Shown here: in pieces, positions 1 through 5,830 of the stretch
Position numbering within the stretch: position 1 is the first letter of the stretch
Layout: the number at the start of each line of letters is the position of its first letter
Assembly (NCBI GenBank): GCA_011523485.1
Contig: WTGR01000738.1
Location: 1-7,180 of the forward strand
Reading direction: 5' to 3'
From: Acidobacteriota bacterium
Lineage (GTDB): Bacteria; Acidobacteriota; Vicinamibacteria; Vicinamibacterales; UBA8438
Length of the DNA stretch: 7,180 bases
Notes under the pieces: model-generated
Told to the model about the DNA's origin: nothing
The model's database searches: none
What the model saw: the letters and a program-made list of their open reading frames with translations, nothing else
Made by a program: the position numbers and the translations under genes

Positions 1-1226
1 ATCTGGGCGGCGGCCAGTCCGCCGCGCAGGCGCCTGGTCGCCGGCGCCCCGGTCGCTGCCACCCCGCATCGCAGAATGGCGGCGTCGAATCCGGTGGCGG
101 TGAACGCGGAAGCAGCGCCGCAGGCGACGCCGACCAGCAGGGTCAGAACCAGGCCGGTGAGGATGACCGGAACGTCGAAGGCGACGCCGTCGAGACGCGG
201 GATGGCGCCGGCGGCCGTGGCCGTGAACAGCCGCAGACCGACCCACGCCGCCGCGAGGCCCGCGAGCAGTCCGCCGGCGGCCAACGACAGCCCTTCGACC
301 AGCGCGGCCCGGACGAGTCGCGCCATGCCGGAACCGAGGGCGATCCGGACGGCGAACTCCCGGCTCCGCACCACCGAGCGCCCGATGAGCAGCGTCACCG
401 TGTTCGCGCACGCGACGAGCAGCAGGAGCAGCGCCGCGGCGATCGACACCCGAATCACCGGCCGCACACTTCCGAGCAGCGTCTCTTCGACCGACCTGAC
501 CACCGCGCTCCACGCCTCGCCATCGATCTCGCGCGCAACCCGGGTGGCGTCGTCCCCGGCCCGGGCGATGGTCGTACCCTCAAGTATGCGCCCCACCAGA
601 CGATAGGCGCCGGATCCCGCCGGCGCGATCAGCCACACGTCGACGTCGGCGGACGGAAACGCGAAGTCATCCCCCATGACCGCCGCCACGTCGTAGCTGC
701 GGTCCCCGACCGTCACCGCCTGGCCGAGCGCGGACCGGCCGGTCGCGTCCTCGAATGTCCGCGCCAGTTCCGCGCTTATCACCGCGCGCGCGTCACCGCC
801 CGGGAGACGGTGGACAACGCCCCGCGCGGCCGGCGCGCCGAGCACATCGAAAAAGTCCTCGCTGACCGTCGCCACGTCCATGACGCGGGCCGGACCCGTA
901 CCCCGCACCACGCGTTCGCGTGCGTCGTAGCCGGCCACTCGGGCCGTCCGGAGCCGGCGGTTCCACTCGTCGATCTCGCCGAACCCGACCCGATGCGCCA
1001 GACCGTCCTCTTCGTAAACGACGGCTATCGTGATCAGCCGGTCGGCGTCGAGATAAGGCAGCGGGCGCCAGAGCACCCCGTAGGCGACGGCGAGCACGGC
1101 GGCGTTGATCCCCAGCCCCAGCGCCAGAATCCCGACCGCCAGGGCGGTGACTCCCGGTTGCCGGATCAGGGAACGGGCGGCGTATCGCAGGTCGTTGACA
1201 ATCGAGTCGAGCATTCGGAAGTCCAT
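1..1226 (-). CDS. ADOP-family ABC transporter permease (MacB/FtsX-like), N-terminal half, cut by the window edge
   Basis: Reading the minus strand from ATG at 1226 gives 408 codons without a stop, running off the left edge. The start (DLRYAARSLIRQPGVTALAV, residues 12-31) and LRPLP-like WRPLPYLDADRL (53-64) are hallmarks of acidobacterial permeases of the MacB/FtsX superfamily. A hydrophobic helix spans about 26-50. An extracytoplasmic MacB-like core domain spans about 60-250. An FtsX domain follows, with helices near 258-283 and 308-332 and the conserved FAVRIALGSGMARLVR stretch (291-306). The third helix is near 352-375, and the fragment ends at RRLRGGLAAAQ, the point where the second half normally begins. 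Full-length ADOP proteins are about 800 residues, so roughly half is present. The short cytoplasmic domain often found before the first helix is absent; no earlier ATG or GTG exists in frame before the upstream stop at 1335-1337. Family members are inner-membrane proteins thought to take part in export or mechanotransmission, with unknown substrates. No ATPase or membrane-fusion gene is visible next to it. Its Shine-Dalgarno is weak. Confidence 0.9.
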   Translation of the reverse strand, partial: MDFRMLDSIVNDLRYAARSLIRQPGVTALAVGILALGLGINAAVLAVAYGVLWRPLPYLDADRLITIAVVYEEDGLAHRVGFGEIDEWNRRLRTARVAGYDARERVVRGTGPARVMDVATVSEDFFDVLGAPAARGVVHRLPGGDARAVISAELARTFEDATGRSALGQAVTVGDRSYDVAAVMGDDFAFPSADVDVWLIAPAGSGAYRLVGRILEGTTIARAGDDATRVAREIDGEAWSAVVRSVEETLLGSVRPVIRVSIAAALLLLLVACANTVTLLIGRSVVRSREFAVRIALGSGMARLVRAALVEGLSLAAGGLLAGLAAAWVGLRLFTATAAGAIPRLDGVAFDVPVILTGLVLTLLVGVACGAASAFTATGFDAAILRCGVAATGAPATRRLRGGLAAAQ

Positions 1227-1241
1227 CTGGTCTTCGGCAAT

Positions 1242-1253
1242 TCTGCCGGCAGA
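1242..1253. promoter_or_regulatory. 12-bp perfect palindrome, possible operator
   Basis: TCTGCCGGCAGA is self-complementary over all 12 bases. It lies 15 bases upstream of the minus-strand permease start, where a repressor could block transcription or a hairpin could affect translation. Its central 10 bases recur exactly at 3832-3841, 18 bases before another start codon. That recurrence is the only reason to think it is more than a chance GC-rich palindrome. No cognate regulator gene is in the window. Confidence 0.3.
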
Positions 1254-1386
1254 CCAGCCAGCGGGTCGACCCCGAAGGACTACAGAGGTTCGGATCCGGC
1301 GCGAGCAGCCACCTCCCGGTTGCCGGCTCCGCGGCTACAGGTCGGGCCCTGAACTTCCGATACCAGCAACACACGGGAGGTTGCAG

Positions 1387-1449
1387 ATGCCACAGTCCAT
1401 GGCCTGCCGCGAAACCGGGTATCCGGCGCCCCGCTCGATTCCCGCGTAA
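1387..1449 (+). CDS. possible 20-residue leader peptide ahead of the cyclodeaminase-like gene
   Basis: The ORF reads MPQSMACRETGYPAPRSIPA and ends in TAA. GGGAGG at 1375-1380 sits six bases before the ATG, one of the two best Shine-Dalgarno matches in the window. The ORF is in the same frame as the downstream cyclodeaminase-like gene and stops 36 bases before its ATG at 1486, so translational coupling or reinitiation is conceivable. The peptide is rich in Pro and Ala but has no run of one amino acid that would suggest classical attenuation. It could equally be a chance ORF behind a fortuitous purine run. There is no homology I recognise. Confidence 0.3.
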   Translation: MPQSMACRETGYPAPRSIPA

Positions 1450-1485
1450 CCGTTGACGACCCTTCGAGCCTCGTGCCACAGGCGC

Positions 1486-2496
1486 ATGGATATTCGGATC
1501 CTTTCCGCCACCGACATTCGGCGCGCGCTCACCGCACGGGACGCGGTGGACGCCATGCGCATCGCGTTCGGCGAGCTGTCCGCCGGCACGGCCACGGTCC
1601 CGGTCCGCAGCCACCTGGAGAGCGCCCGCGGGCTCATGCTGGTCATGCCGGCCGTGCTCGGCAACCACGGGGCCCTCGGCACGAAAGTGGTGTCGGTCTT
1701 TCCGGACAATCCCTCGCGGGGCGCGCCGATGGTACAGGGCGCGGTCCTGCTTCTCGACGGGGAGACGGGCCGCGCCCGCGCGTTGCTCGACGGGGCGTCG
1801 CTGACCGCGGTGCGCACCGCCGCCGGCAGCGCGCTCGCCACGGAGCTGCTCGCGCCCCGCGACGCCGACACGCTGGCCGTGTTCGGTGCCGGCCCGCAGG
1901 GACGGTCGCACGTCGAGCTGCTCGCGCGGACGCGCCGGCTGCGGGAAGTGCGGATCGTGTCGCGGTCGGGAGCCAGCGCCGAACGCCTGGCCGCCCGACT
2001 GTCGGAGGTCGCGGACGGCCTGATGCCGGAGATCGATCCGGGTCAGCCGCCGGTCGTGCGCGCGGTCCGTGACTCGGCCGAGGCGCTCGATGGCGCGCGC
2101 CTGATCGTGACGGCGACCAGCAGCAGCAGCCCGGTGTTCGACGCTCGCGACCTGGCGCCGGGCGCGCACGTGAACGCCGTCGGCTCCTACCGCCCCGACA
2201 TGCAGGAGATCGATCCGGATGTGCTGCGGCGCGCCCGCGTGGTGGTGGATCAGCGCGAGGCGGCGTGGCAGGAAGCGGGCGACCTGGTCATCCCCCTGGA
2301 GTCCGGACTGATCGGGAGCGACGCCGTCGACGCGGAGCTCGGCGAGATCGTGAACGGGAAGGCGCCGCCCGGACCCGGAGATCGCGACTGCACCGTGTTC
2401 AAGTCCGTCGGCAACGCCGCGCAGGATATCGCAACCGCAGCCGCCGCCCTGGCCGGAGCCGAACGCGCAGACCTCGGGGTTCTGGCGCCCCTGTGA
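1486..2496 (+). CDS. ornithine cyclodeaminase/mu-crystallin family NAD(P)-dependent oxidoreductase
   Basis: This is a 336-residue protein, the usual length for the family, which includes ornithine cyclodeaminase, archaeal alanine dehydrogenase, Δ1-pyrroline-2-carboxylate reductase and ketimine reductase. The N-terminal part has the typical opening (ILSATDIRRAL, 5-15) and candidate substrate-binding residues Arg41, Lys67 and the Arg110-Thr-Ala-Ala motif. The Rossmann dinucleotide-binding loop is FGAGPQG (133-139), followed by VSRSG (158-162) at the end of the second strand. The family block GAHVNAVGSYRPDMQEID spans 226-243, with Asp238 at or near the catalytic Asp position. TVFKSVGNAAQD (303-314) is the usual C-terminal signature. 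A TTG at 1453 in the same frame would add 11 residues, but the ATG at 1486 matches where family members begin. Neither start has a strong Shine-Dalgarno; the good one lies ahead of the small ORF at 1387. The family is assigned firmly, but the substrate cannot be told from sequence alone. Reductive metabolism of a cyclic imine or 2-oxo acid is as likely as true ornithine cyclization. Confidence 0.93.
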   Translation: MDIRILSATDIRRALTARDAVDAMRIAFGELSAGTATVPVRSHLESARGLMLVMPAVLGNHGALGTKVVSVFPDNPSRGAPMVQGAVLLLDGETGRARALLDGASLTAVRTAAGSALATELLAPRDADTLAVFGAGPQGRSHVELLARTRRLREVRIVSRSGASAERLAARLSEVADGLMPEIDPGQPPVVRAVRDSAEALDGARLIVTATSSSSPVFDARDLAPGAHVNAVGSYRPDMQEIDPDVLRRARVVVDQREAAWQEAGDLVIPLESGLIGSDAVDAELGEIVNGKAPPGPGDRDCTVFKSVGNAAQDIATAAAALAGAERADLGVLAPL

Positions 2497-2560
2497 AGCC
2501 GCGCGGTGCCACACCGGCTGTGCCGTCCGGGTCACGCGGCCGGCGCGCACGTGATTGCAC

Positions 2561-2589
2561 TTGCGGGAAGTGCCGATGAGTGGTACGTT
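2561..2589 (+). promoter_or_regulatory. weak promoter candidate giving a leaderless transcript
   Basis: TTGCGG (2561-2566) and TACGTT (2584-2589) are separated by 17 bases, and the ATG at 2596 follows six bases after the -10-like element. Transcription would then begin at or very near the start codon. Each hexamer matches its sigma70 consensus at only about three positions. The support comes mainly from the absence of a Shine-Dalgarno and from the similar arrangement ahead of the next gene. Confidence 0.3.
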
Positions 2590-2595
2590 GCGTGG

Positions 2596-2742
2596 ATGGA
2601 CGCGCTTCTGGCCCAGGCTCCGACCATAGGCACCATCCTCGTCGCCGGGTTCTCCATCTGGCGCAGTCTCTCCCGGCGCCTGGACCGGCTCGAGGACCGC
2701 TGGGACCGCCATCTCGAGTGGCACGCCAACCGGAACGAGTAG
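2596..2742 (+). CDS. small single-span membrane protein of unknown function
   Basis: This is a 48-residue protein. A short hydrophobic segment (about residues 7-21, APTIGTILVAGFSIW) is followed by a highly charged amphipathic helix (RRLDRLEDRWDRHLEW, about 25-40). The charged tail has the heptad-like spacing of Leu and Trp expected of a short coiled coil, so the protein may oligomerise or bind a partner at the membrane face. Small proteins with one membrane span followed by an Arg/Asp/Glu-rich helix recur in bacterial genomes, usually without assigned function. The start is uncertain: an in-frame GTG at 2551 would add 15 residues, and the frame is open back to 2506. I chose the ATG because the hydrophobic segment follows directly. 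It lies 99 bases after the cyclodeaminase-like gene and 75 bases before the hydrolase. I do not recognise a specific family. Confidence 0.6.
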   Translation: MDALLAQAPTIGTILVAGFSIWRSLSRRLDRLEDRWDRHLEWHANRNE

Positions 2743-2805
2743 CGCGGCCGGTCGCTCGTGTCGGCGTTCGTCCGAGCGCGGCGCAGCGCGAGACCTGGCC
2801 GACGT

Positions 2806-2811
2806 TACACT
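2806..2811 (+). promoter_or_regulatory. -10-like element TACACT placed for a leaderless transcript
   Basis: TACACT lies six bases before the hydrolase ATG at 2818, the spacing expected if transcription begins at the start codon. There is no Shine-Dalgarno ahead of this ATG. I see no convincing -35 hexamer 16-18 bases upstream. The extended string TACACTGCC resembles TAGACTGCC at 5749-5757. Confidence 0.35.
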
Positions 2812-2817
2812 GCCTGC

Positions 2818-3744
2818 ATGCCGCAGTTCCGCCGGTTCGTCGCTTGGCGTCAAAGCCGCCTTCGTATCGCCGTGTCCGCCGCCGGGCTCGTGTTGCTCGT
2901 CTACGCCGGCCTGTCCCTGGCGGTTGCCGAGACGCTGACGAAACCCTACCGGCGCGCCCTGGCATCGTCGCCGGCCGACTTCGACCTCGCCTACGAGGAC
3001 GTGACCTTCCCGAGCACCGGCGACGCCATCCCGCTGCGCGGCTGGTTCGTGCCCGCCGCCGGGAGCGACCGCGTGGTGCTCATCGTCCACGGCCGCAACT
3101 CGAATCGTGAGGGCGACAACGGGCAGCACGTGCCGGACGCGGCGGCGCTCGTGGCGCGCGGCTACAACGCGCTGCTGTTCGACCTGCGCGGACACGGGGA
3201 GTCCGGCGGCCTGCGCTATACCCTGGGCACGGCCGAGCAACGCGACGTGCTGGGCGCGGTCGCCTACCTCGAGGACCGCGGATTCGCGCCGCAGCGGATG
3301 GGATTCTGGTCGCATTCGATGGGCGCCGCCACCGTTCTGCTGGCGGCCGCCGTCTCGCCGGACGTGCGCACCATCGTCGCGGACAGCAGCTTCGCCCGAC
3401 TGGAGGATCTGCTGGACAGGGAGTTGCCGCGCGCGAGCGGACTGCCCGGCTTCTTCAACCCGCCGATCCTGTTCTTCGCCCGGACCGTGTTCGGTGCCGA
3501 CGCGCGGGTCCTGAACCCGGTGGAGGTGGTCGCCGGCCTGCCGCCGGACTCGCTGTTCATCATCCATGGCGAAGCCGACGGGCTCATCCCGGTCGATCAC
3601 GCCCGGCGCATCGCGGCGGCGGCCGGACCGGCCGTCTACGATCTGTGGATCGTCCCCAACGCGCGCCACGACCGGGTGTCGGAGGTCTCCCCGAAGCAGT
3701 ACCAAGAGCGCGTGCTGGCGTTCTTCGACGAGAAGCTGCCGTGA
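2818..3744 (+). CDS. membrane-anchored alpha/beta hydrolase
   Basis: This is a 308-residue protein. A basic N-terminus (RRFVAWRQSRLR) is followed by one hydrophobic segment (about 17-37), which acts as an uncleaved anchor or signal peptide, so the hydrolase domain probably faces outward. The fold starts near residue 58. The oxyanion region is VLIVHGRNSN (87-96), with His91-Gly92. A strand-loop block LLFDLRGHGESGG spans 119-131. The nucleophile elbow is SHSMG (165-169), with Ser167. The acid is Asp254 in HGEADGLIPV (250-259), and the catalytic His284 lies in NARHDR (281-286). All three triad residues are therefore present in the right order. The elbow has Ser instead of the first Gly of GxSxG, which is tolerated in some relatives. 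The protein resembles COG1073-type hydrolases such as YqkD. The substrate is unknown; an ester or peptide is plausible. A GTG at 2758 would extend it by 20 residues, but the ATG places the anchor conventionally and fits the -10-like element at 2806. Confidence 0.9.
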   Translation: MPQFRRFVAWRQSRLRIAVSAAGLVLLVYAGLSLAVAETLTKPYRRALASSPADFDLAYEDVTFPSTGDAIPLRGWFVPAAGSDRVVLIVHGRNSNREGDNGQHVPDAAALVARGYNALLFDLRGHGESGGLRYTLGTAEQRDVLGAVAYLEDRGFAPQRMGFWSHSMGAATVLLAAAVSPDVRTIVADSSFARLEDLLDRELPRASGLPGFFNPPILFFARTVFGADARVLNPVEVVAGLPPDSLFIIHGEADGLIPVDHARRIAAAAGPAVYDLWIVPNARHDRVSEVSPKQYQERVLAFFDEKLP

Positions 3745-3831
3745 AGGAGTTGCAGCACGCCGTGCGGGAGCGATCGGGGAGAATGCAGGCGAACACGGGC
3801 AGCCGGAGTGTGGAAGCACGACAGTCGCGCA

Positions 3832-3841
3832 CTGCCGGCAG
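3832..3841. promoter_or_regulatory. 10-bp palindrome shared with the permease upstream region
   Basis: CTGCCGGCAG is a perfect 10-base palindrome, identical to the core of the one at 1242-1253. It ends 18 bases before the GTG of the amidohydrolase gene and just precedes its ribosome binding site (GAAGAAGGG, 3842-3850). A protein bound here, or a small RNA hairpin, could modulate expression. This is a suggestion from position and repetition only. Confidence 0.25.
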
Positions 3842-3859
3842 GAAGAAGGGTGCAACCTC

Positions 3860-5593
3860 GTGAAGCGGATCGAATGGACCTTCGTTCTCCTCGTCTGCGC
3901 GGCCGGCGCCTGTCTGGCGGGGTGCGACGTCCGCGCCCAACCGGCGGGGGACGACGGTCCGCTGGCGGACATCCTGTTCATCGGCGACCACATCGTCACG
4001 ATGGACCCGGCGCAGCCGTCGGTCGAGGCGGTGGCGGTGCGGGGCGAGACGATAGCCGCGGCCGGCTCGCGGGACGACGTGCTGGCCCTGCGCGGCGAGA
4101 CCACGCGCGTCGTCGAGCTGGGCGAGCGGGCCCTGCTGCCCGGCTTCATCGACGCGCACGGGCACTTCCTCGCGGTGGGGCGCGCGCTCGACGCGCTGTC
4201 GCTGCACCCGCCGCCGGTCGGCGACGTCGAGAACATCGACGACGTGGTCCGCAAGATCCGCGCCTGGATCGAGGAACGGGGCATCCCGCCGGGCGGCCTC
4301 GTCGTCGGCAGCGGCTACGACGACTCGCTGCTCGCCGAGGGGCGGCACCCGACGCGCGACGACCTCGACCGCGCGTCGACCGGGCACCGGATCGTGCTGA
4401 CCCACGTCTCGGGACACCTGCGCACCGCCAACTCGGCGGCGCTGGCGGCGGCCGGGATCACCGCCGAGACGCCCGATCCGCCGGGCGGACACATCCGCCG
4501 CCGGGCCGGCTCGCGCGAGCCGGACGGTGTGCTCGAGGAACGGGCCGGCGCGCTCGTCGCCGCGAGCGGCCTGTTCTCCCCGACCCCGGCAGAGACCGGG
4601 GCGCTGGCCCGCCGCGCCGTCGGCGAGTACGTGCGCTACGGGACGACGACGGTGCAGGACGGCTCGACCGGCTGGGACACGATCGACGCGCTGCGTGCGG
4701 CGGCCGCGCGTGAGCCCTTCGCGGCGGACGTCGCGGTGTTCCCGCGCTTCCGGACGATGGCGGACGCCGAGCGCGTGGTCCACGAGCCCGACTACCGCGG
4801 CGGATTGCGCGTCGCCGGCGTCAAATTCAGTCTCGACGGCTCACCGCAGGGCCGAACCGCCTGGGTCACCGAGCCCTACGCGGAAGGGCCGCCGGGGACG
4901 GCCCCCGACTACCGCGCCTACGGCACGCTCGATCCGGACGCCTACAAGGCAGGCGCCGCACATCTCATCCGGCGCGGCGTGCCGATCCTCGTCCACGCCA
5001 ACGGCGATGCGGCGATCGACCTGATGCTGGACGGCGTCGACGCTGCCGTGGCGGGCCTGGAACCGATGCCGGATCACCGCGCGGTCATCATCCACGCCCA
5101 GCTCATGCGCGCCGACCAGCTCGACCGGGCCGCCGTCCTGGGGGCGGTGCCGTCGTTCTTCTCGGCCCACGCCTTCTTCTGGGGCGACTGGCACCGGCGC
5201 AGCTTCGGCGAGTCGCGCGGCAACAACGTGAGCCCGGTGCGCTGGGCCATCGAACGCGGCGTCCGCTTCACCGTGCACAACGACTCGCCGATCGTGCCGC
5301 CCGACATCATGCGGTTGGTCTCGATCACCGTGAACCGGACGACTCGGAGCGGGCATGTTCTCGGACCGCACCAGCGCGCCACGGTGCGGGAGGCCCTGCA
5401 CGCGGTGACCCTCGGCGCCGCGTACCAGTACTTCGAGGAGGACACGAAGGGGTCCATCACCGCGGGGAAACAGGCCGACCTGGTGATCCTCGCGGAGGAC
5501 CCCCTGGAGGCGGATCCGTCGGCGCTGGAGCACATCCAGGTCGTGGAGACCTTCTCGCGGGGACGCTCCGTATACGCACGGTCGATGGAGTAG
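3860..5593 (+). CDS. YtcJ-type amidohydrolase, predicted exported lipoprotein
   Basis: This is a 577-residue metal-dependent hydrolase of the amidohydrolase_3 (YtcJ/NfdA-like) group. The GTG start at 3860 is supported by GAAGG/AAGGG at 3845-3850 and by the signal sequence directly after it: Lys-Arg, a hydrophobic stretch (8-18) and the lipobox LAGC (19-22). Cys22 would be lipidated and the enzyme exported. The small beta-sandwich domain begins at ADILFIGDHIVTMD (36-49). Metal-binding and catalytic candidates are His100 and His102 (GFIDAHGHF, 95-103), Lys322 (GVKFSLDGSPQGRTA, 320-334), His379 (LVHANGDAAID, 377-387), His412 (IIHAQLMR, 410-417) and Asp475 (HNDSPIVPP, 473-481). The C-terminus returns to the sandwich (GSITAGKQADLVIL, 531-544). 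Length and motif order match the family and nothing key is missing. Known relatives include N-substituted formamide deformylase, but the group is diverse, so the substrate stays open. The frame is open upstream to 3566, but that part is antisense-like overlap with the hydrolase gene and not protein-coding. Confidence 0.92.
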   Translation: MKRIEWTFVLLVCAAGACLAGCDVRAQPAGDDGPLADILFIGDHIVTMDPAQPSVEAVAVRGETIAAAGSRDDVLALRGETTRVVELGERALLPGFIDAHGHFLAVGRALDALSLHPPPVGDVENIDDVVRKIRAWIEERGIPPGGLVVGSGYDDSLLAEGRHPTRDDLDRASTGHRIVLTHVSGHLRTANSAALAAAGITAETPDPPGGHIRRRAGSREPDGVLEERAGALVAASGLFSPTPAETGALARRAVGEYVRYGTTTVQDGSTGWDTIDALRAAAAREPFAADVAVFPRFRTMADAERVVHEPDYRGGLRVAGVKFSLDGSPQGRTAWVTEPYAEGPPGTAPDYRAYGTLDPDAYKAGAAHLIRRGVPILVHANGDAAIDLMLDGVDAAVAGLEPMPDHRAVIIHAQLMRADQLDRAAVLGAVPSFFSAHAFFWGDWHRRSFGESRGNNVSPVRWAIERGVRFTVHNDSPIVPPDIMRLVSITVNRTTRSGHVLGPHQRATVREALHAVTLGAAYQYFEEDTKGSITAGKQADLVILAEDPLEADPSALEHIQVVETFSRGRSVYARSME

Positions 5594-5607
5594 CGCGCGC
5601 CGCCGAG

Positions 5608-5643
5608 ACTCACTCCGTCGCGTTCTGCCGCGCAGGCTCCTGG
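5608..5643 (+). repeat. imperfect direct repeat, copy A
   Basis: These 36 bases match copy B at 5716-5751 at 31 positions. The blocks GCGTTCT (5620-5626) and GCGCAGGCTCCT (5630-5641) are identical. Copy A begins 15 bases after the amidohydrolase stop. Positions equivalent to the promoter hexamers of copy B are TCGCGT and TGGCGC here, so it lacks a recognisable promoter. It also lacks the inverted repeat seen in copy B. It looks like a decayed duplicate. Confidence 0.6.
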
Positions 5644-5715
5644 CGCCGCCAAGCCCGTCGCAAACGCGCCGTGCCTGGCCCCAGCCCCCGCCGCCCCAGG
5701 AGACTACGCTCCAGA

Positions 5716-5751
5716 ACTCACGCCGTTGCGTTCTACGGCGCAGGCTCCTAG
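5716..5751 (+). repeat. imperfect direct repeat, copy B, with internal inverted repeat
   Basis: This is the partner of copy A, 108 bases downstream, with 31 of 36 identical positions. It contains a perfect inverted repeat, CGCCGT (5721-5726) and ACGGCG (5735-5740), around an 8-base loop. The inverted repeat overlaps the -35-like hexamer TTGCGT (5726-5731), which makes it a candidate regulator binding site. Whether the element recurs elsewhere in the genome cannot be seen here. Confidence 0.6.
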
Positions 5752-5754
5752 ACT
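5726..5754 (+). promoter_or_regulatory. sigma70-like promoter for the cupin gene
   Basis: TTGCGT (5726-5731) and TAGACT (5749-5754) are spaced by exactly 17 bases. The -10 element matches TATAAT at four positions. Transcription would begin near 5761, leaving a leader of about 70 bases before the ATG at 5831. This is the best promoter-like pair I see in the window. It would serve the cupin gene and perhaps the NRAMP-like gene after it. Confidence 0.5.
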
Positions 5755-5795
5755 GCCTTCAGCACCCGCACGCACGCACCCGCGCGGCCGTCGCC

Positions 5796-5814
5796 GGCGG
5801 GCGGCGGGCGGCGG
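5796..5814 (+). other. G-rich leader segment, possible two-layer G-quadruplex
   Basis: Runs of two or three G separated by single C (GGCGGGCGGCGGGCGGCGG) lie in the predicted leader, five bases before the GGGAGG ribosome binding site. In RNA such a string might fold into a weak two-tetrad quadruplex, or pair with the nearby GCCGTCGCC. In a genome this GC-rich it may mean nothing. Confidence 0.2.
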
Positions 5815-5830
5815 TTGCGGGAGGACGTCG

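Larger units (their letters stand above)
5594..5830. other. intergenic region with repeat pair, promoter and G-rich leader
   Basis: No convincing coding sequence lies in this 237-base gap. It holds the two copies of an imperfect direct repeat (5608-5643 and 5716-5751), a promoter-like pair of hexamers at 5726-5754, and a (CGCA)n-like run near 5767-5778. A G-rich segment at 5796-5814 precedes the ribosome binding site GGGAGG (5819-5824) of the cupin gene. No terminator with a U-tract is visible after the amidohydrolase stop. Confidence 0.6.

Noticed and set aside
76..606. A plus-strand open frame of 176 codons
   Set aside because: It is antisense to the ADOP permease, which has clear family motifs throughout. 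The product is a low-complexity Arg/Ser/Thr/Ala string.
1453..1475. TTGACG resembling a perfect -35 element, also a possible TTG start
   Set aside because: No -10-like hexamer follows at 16-18 bases, and there is no ribosome binding site before the TTG. The ATG at 1486 fits the family start better.
3755..3767. GCACGCCGTGC inverted repeat after the hydrolase gene as a terminator
   Set aside because: The loop is a single base and there is no U-tract, so it cannot be supported as an intrinsic terminator.
3566..3859. Upstream extension of the amidohydrolase frame
   Set aside because: It overlaps the C-terminus of the hydrolase in another frame. The signal sequence and ribosome binding site place the true start at 3860.
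793..4284. A minus-strand open frame of 1163 codons
   Set aside because: It lies antisense to the cyclodeaminase-like gene, the hydrolase and part of the amidohydrolase. It is Arg-, Gly- and Ala-rich without domains, and is the expected shadow of high-GC genes.
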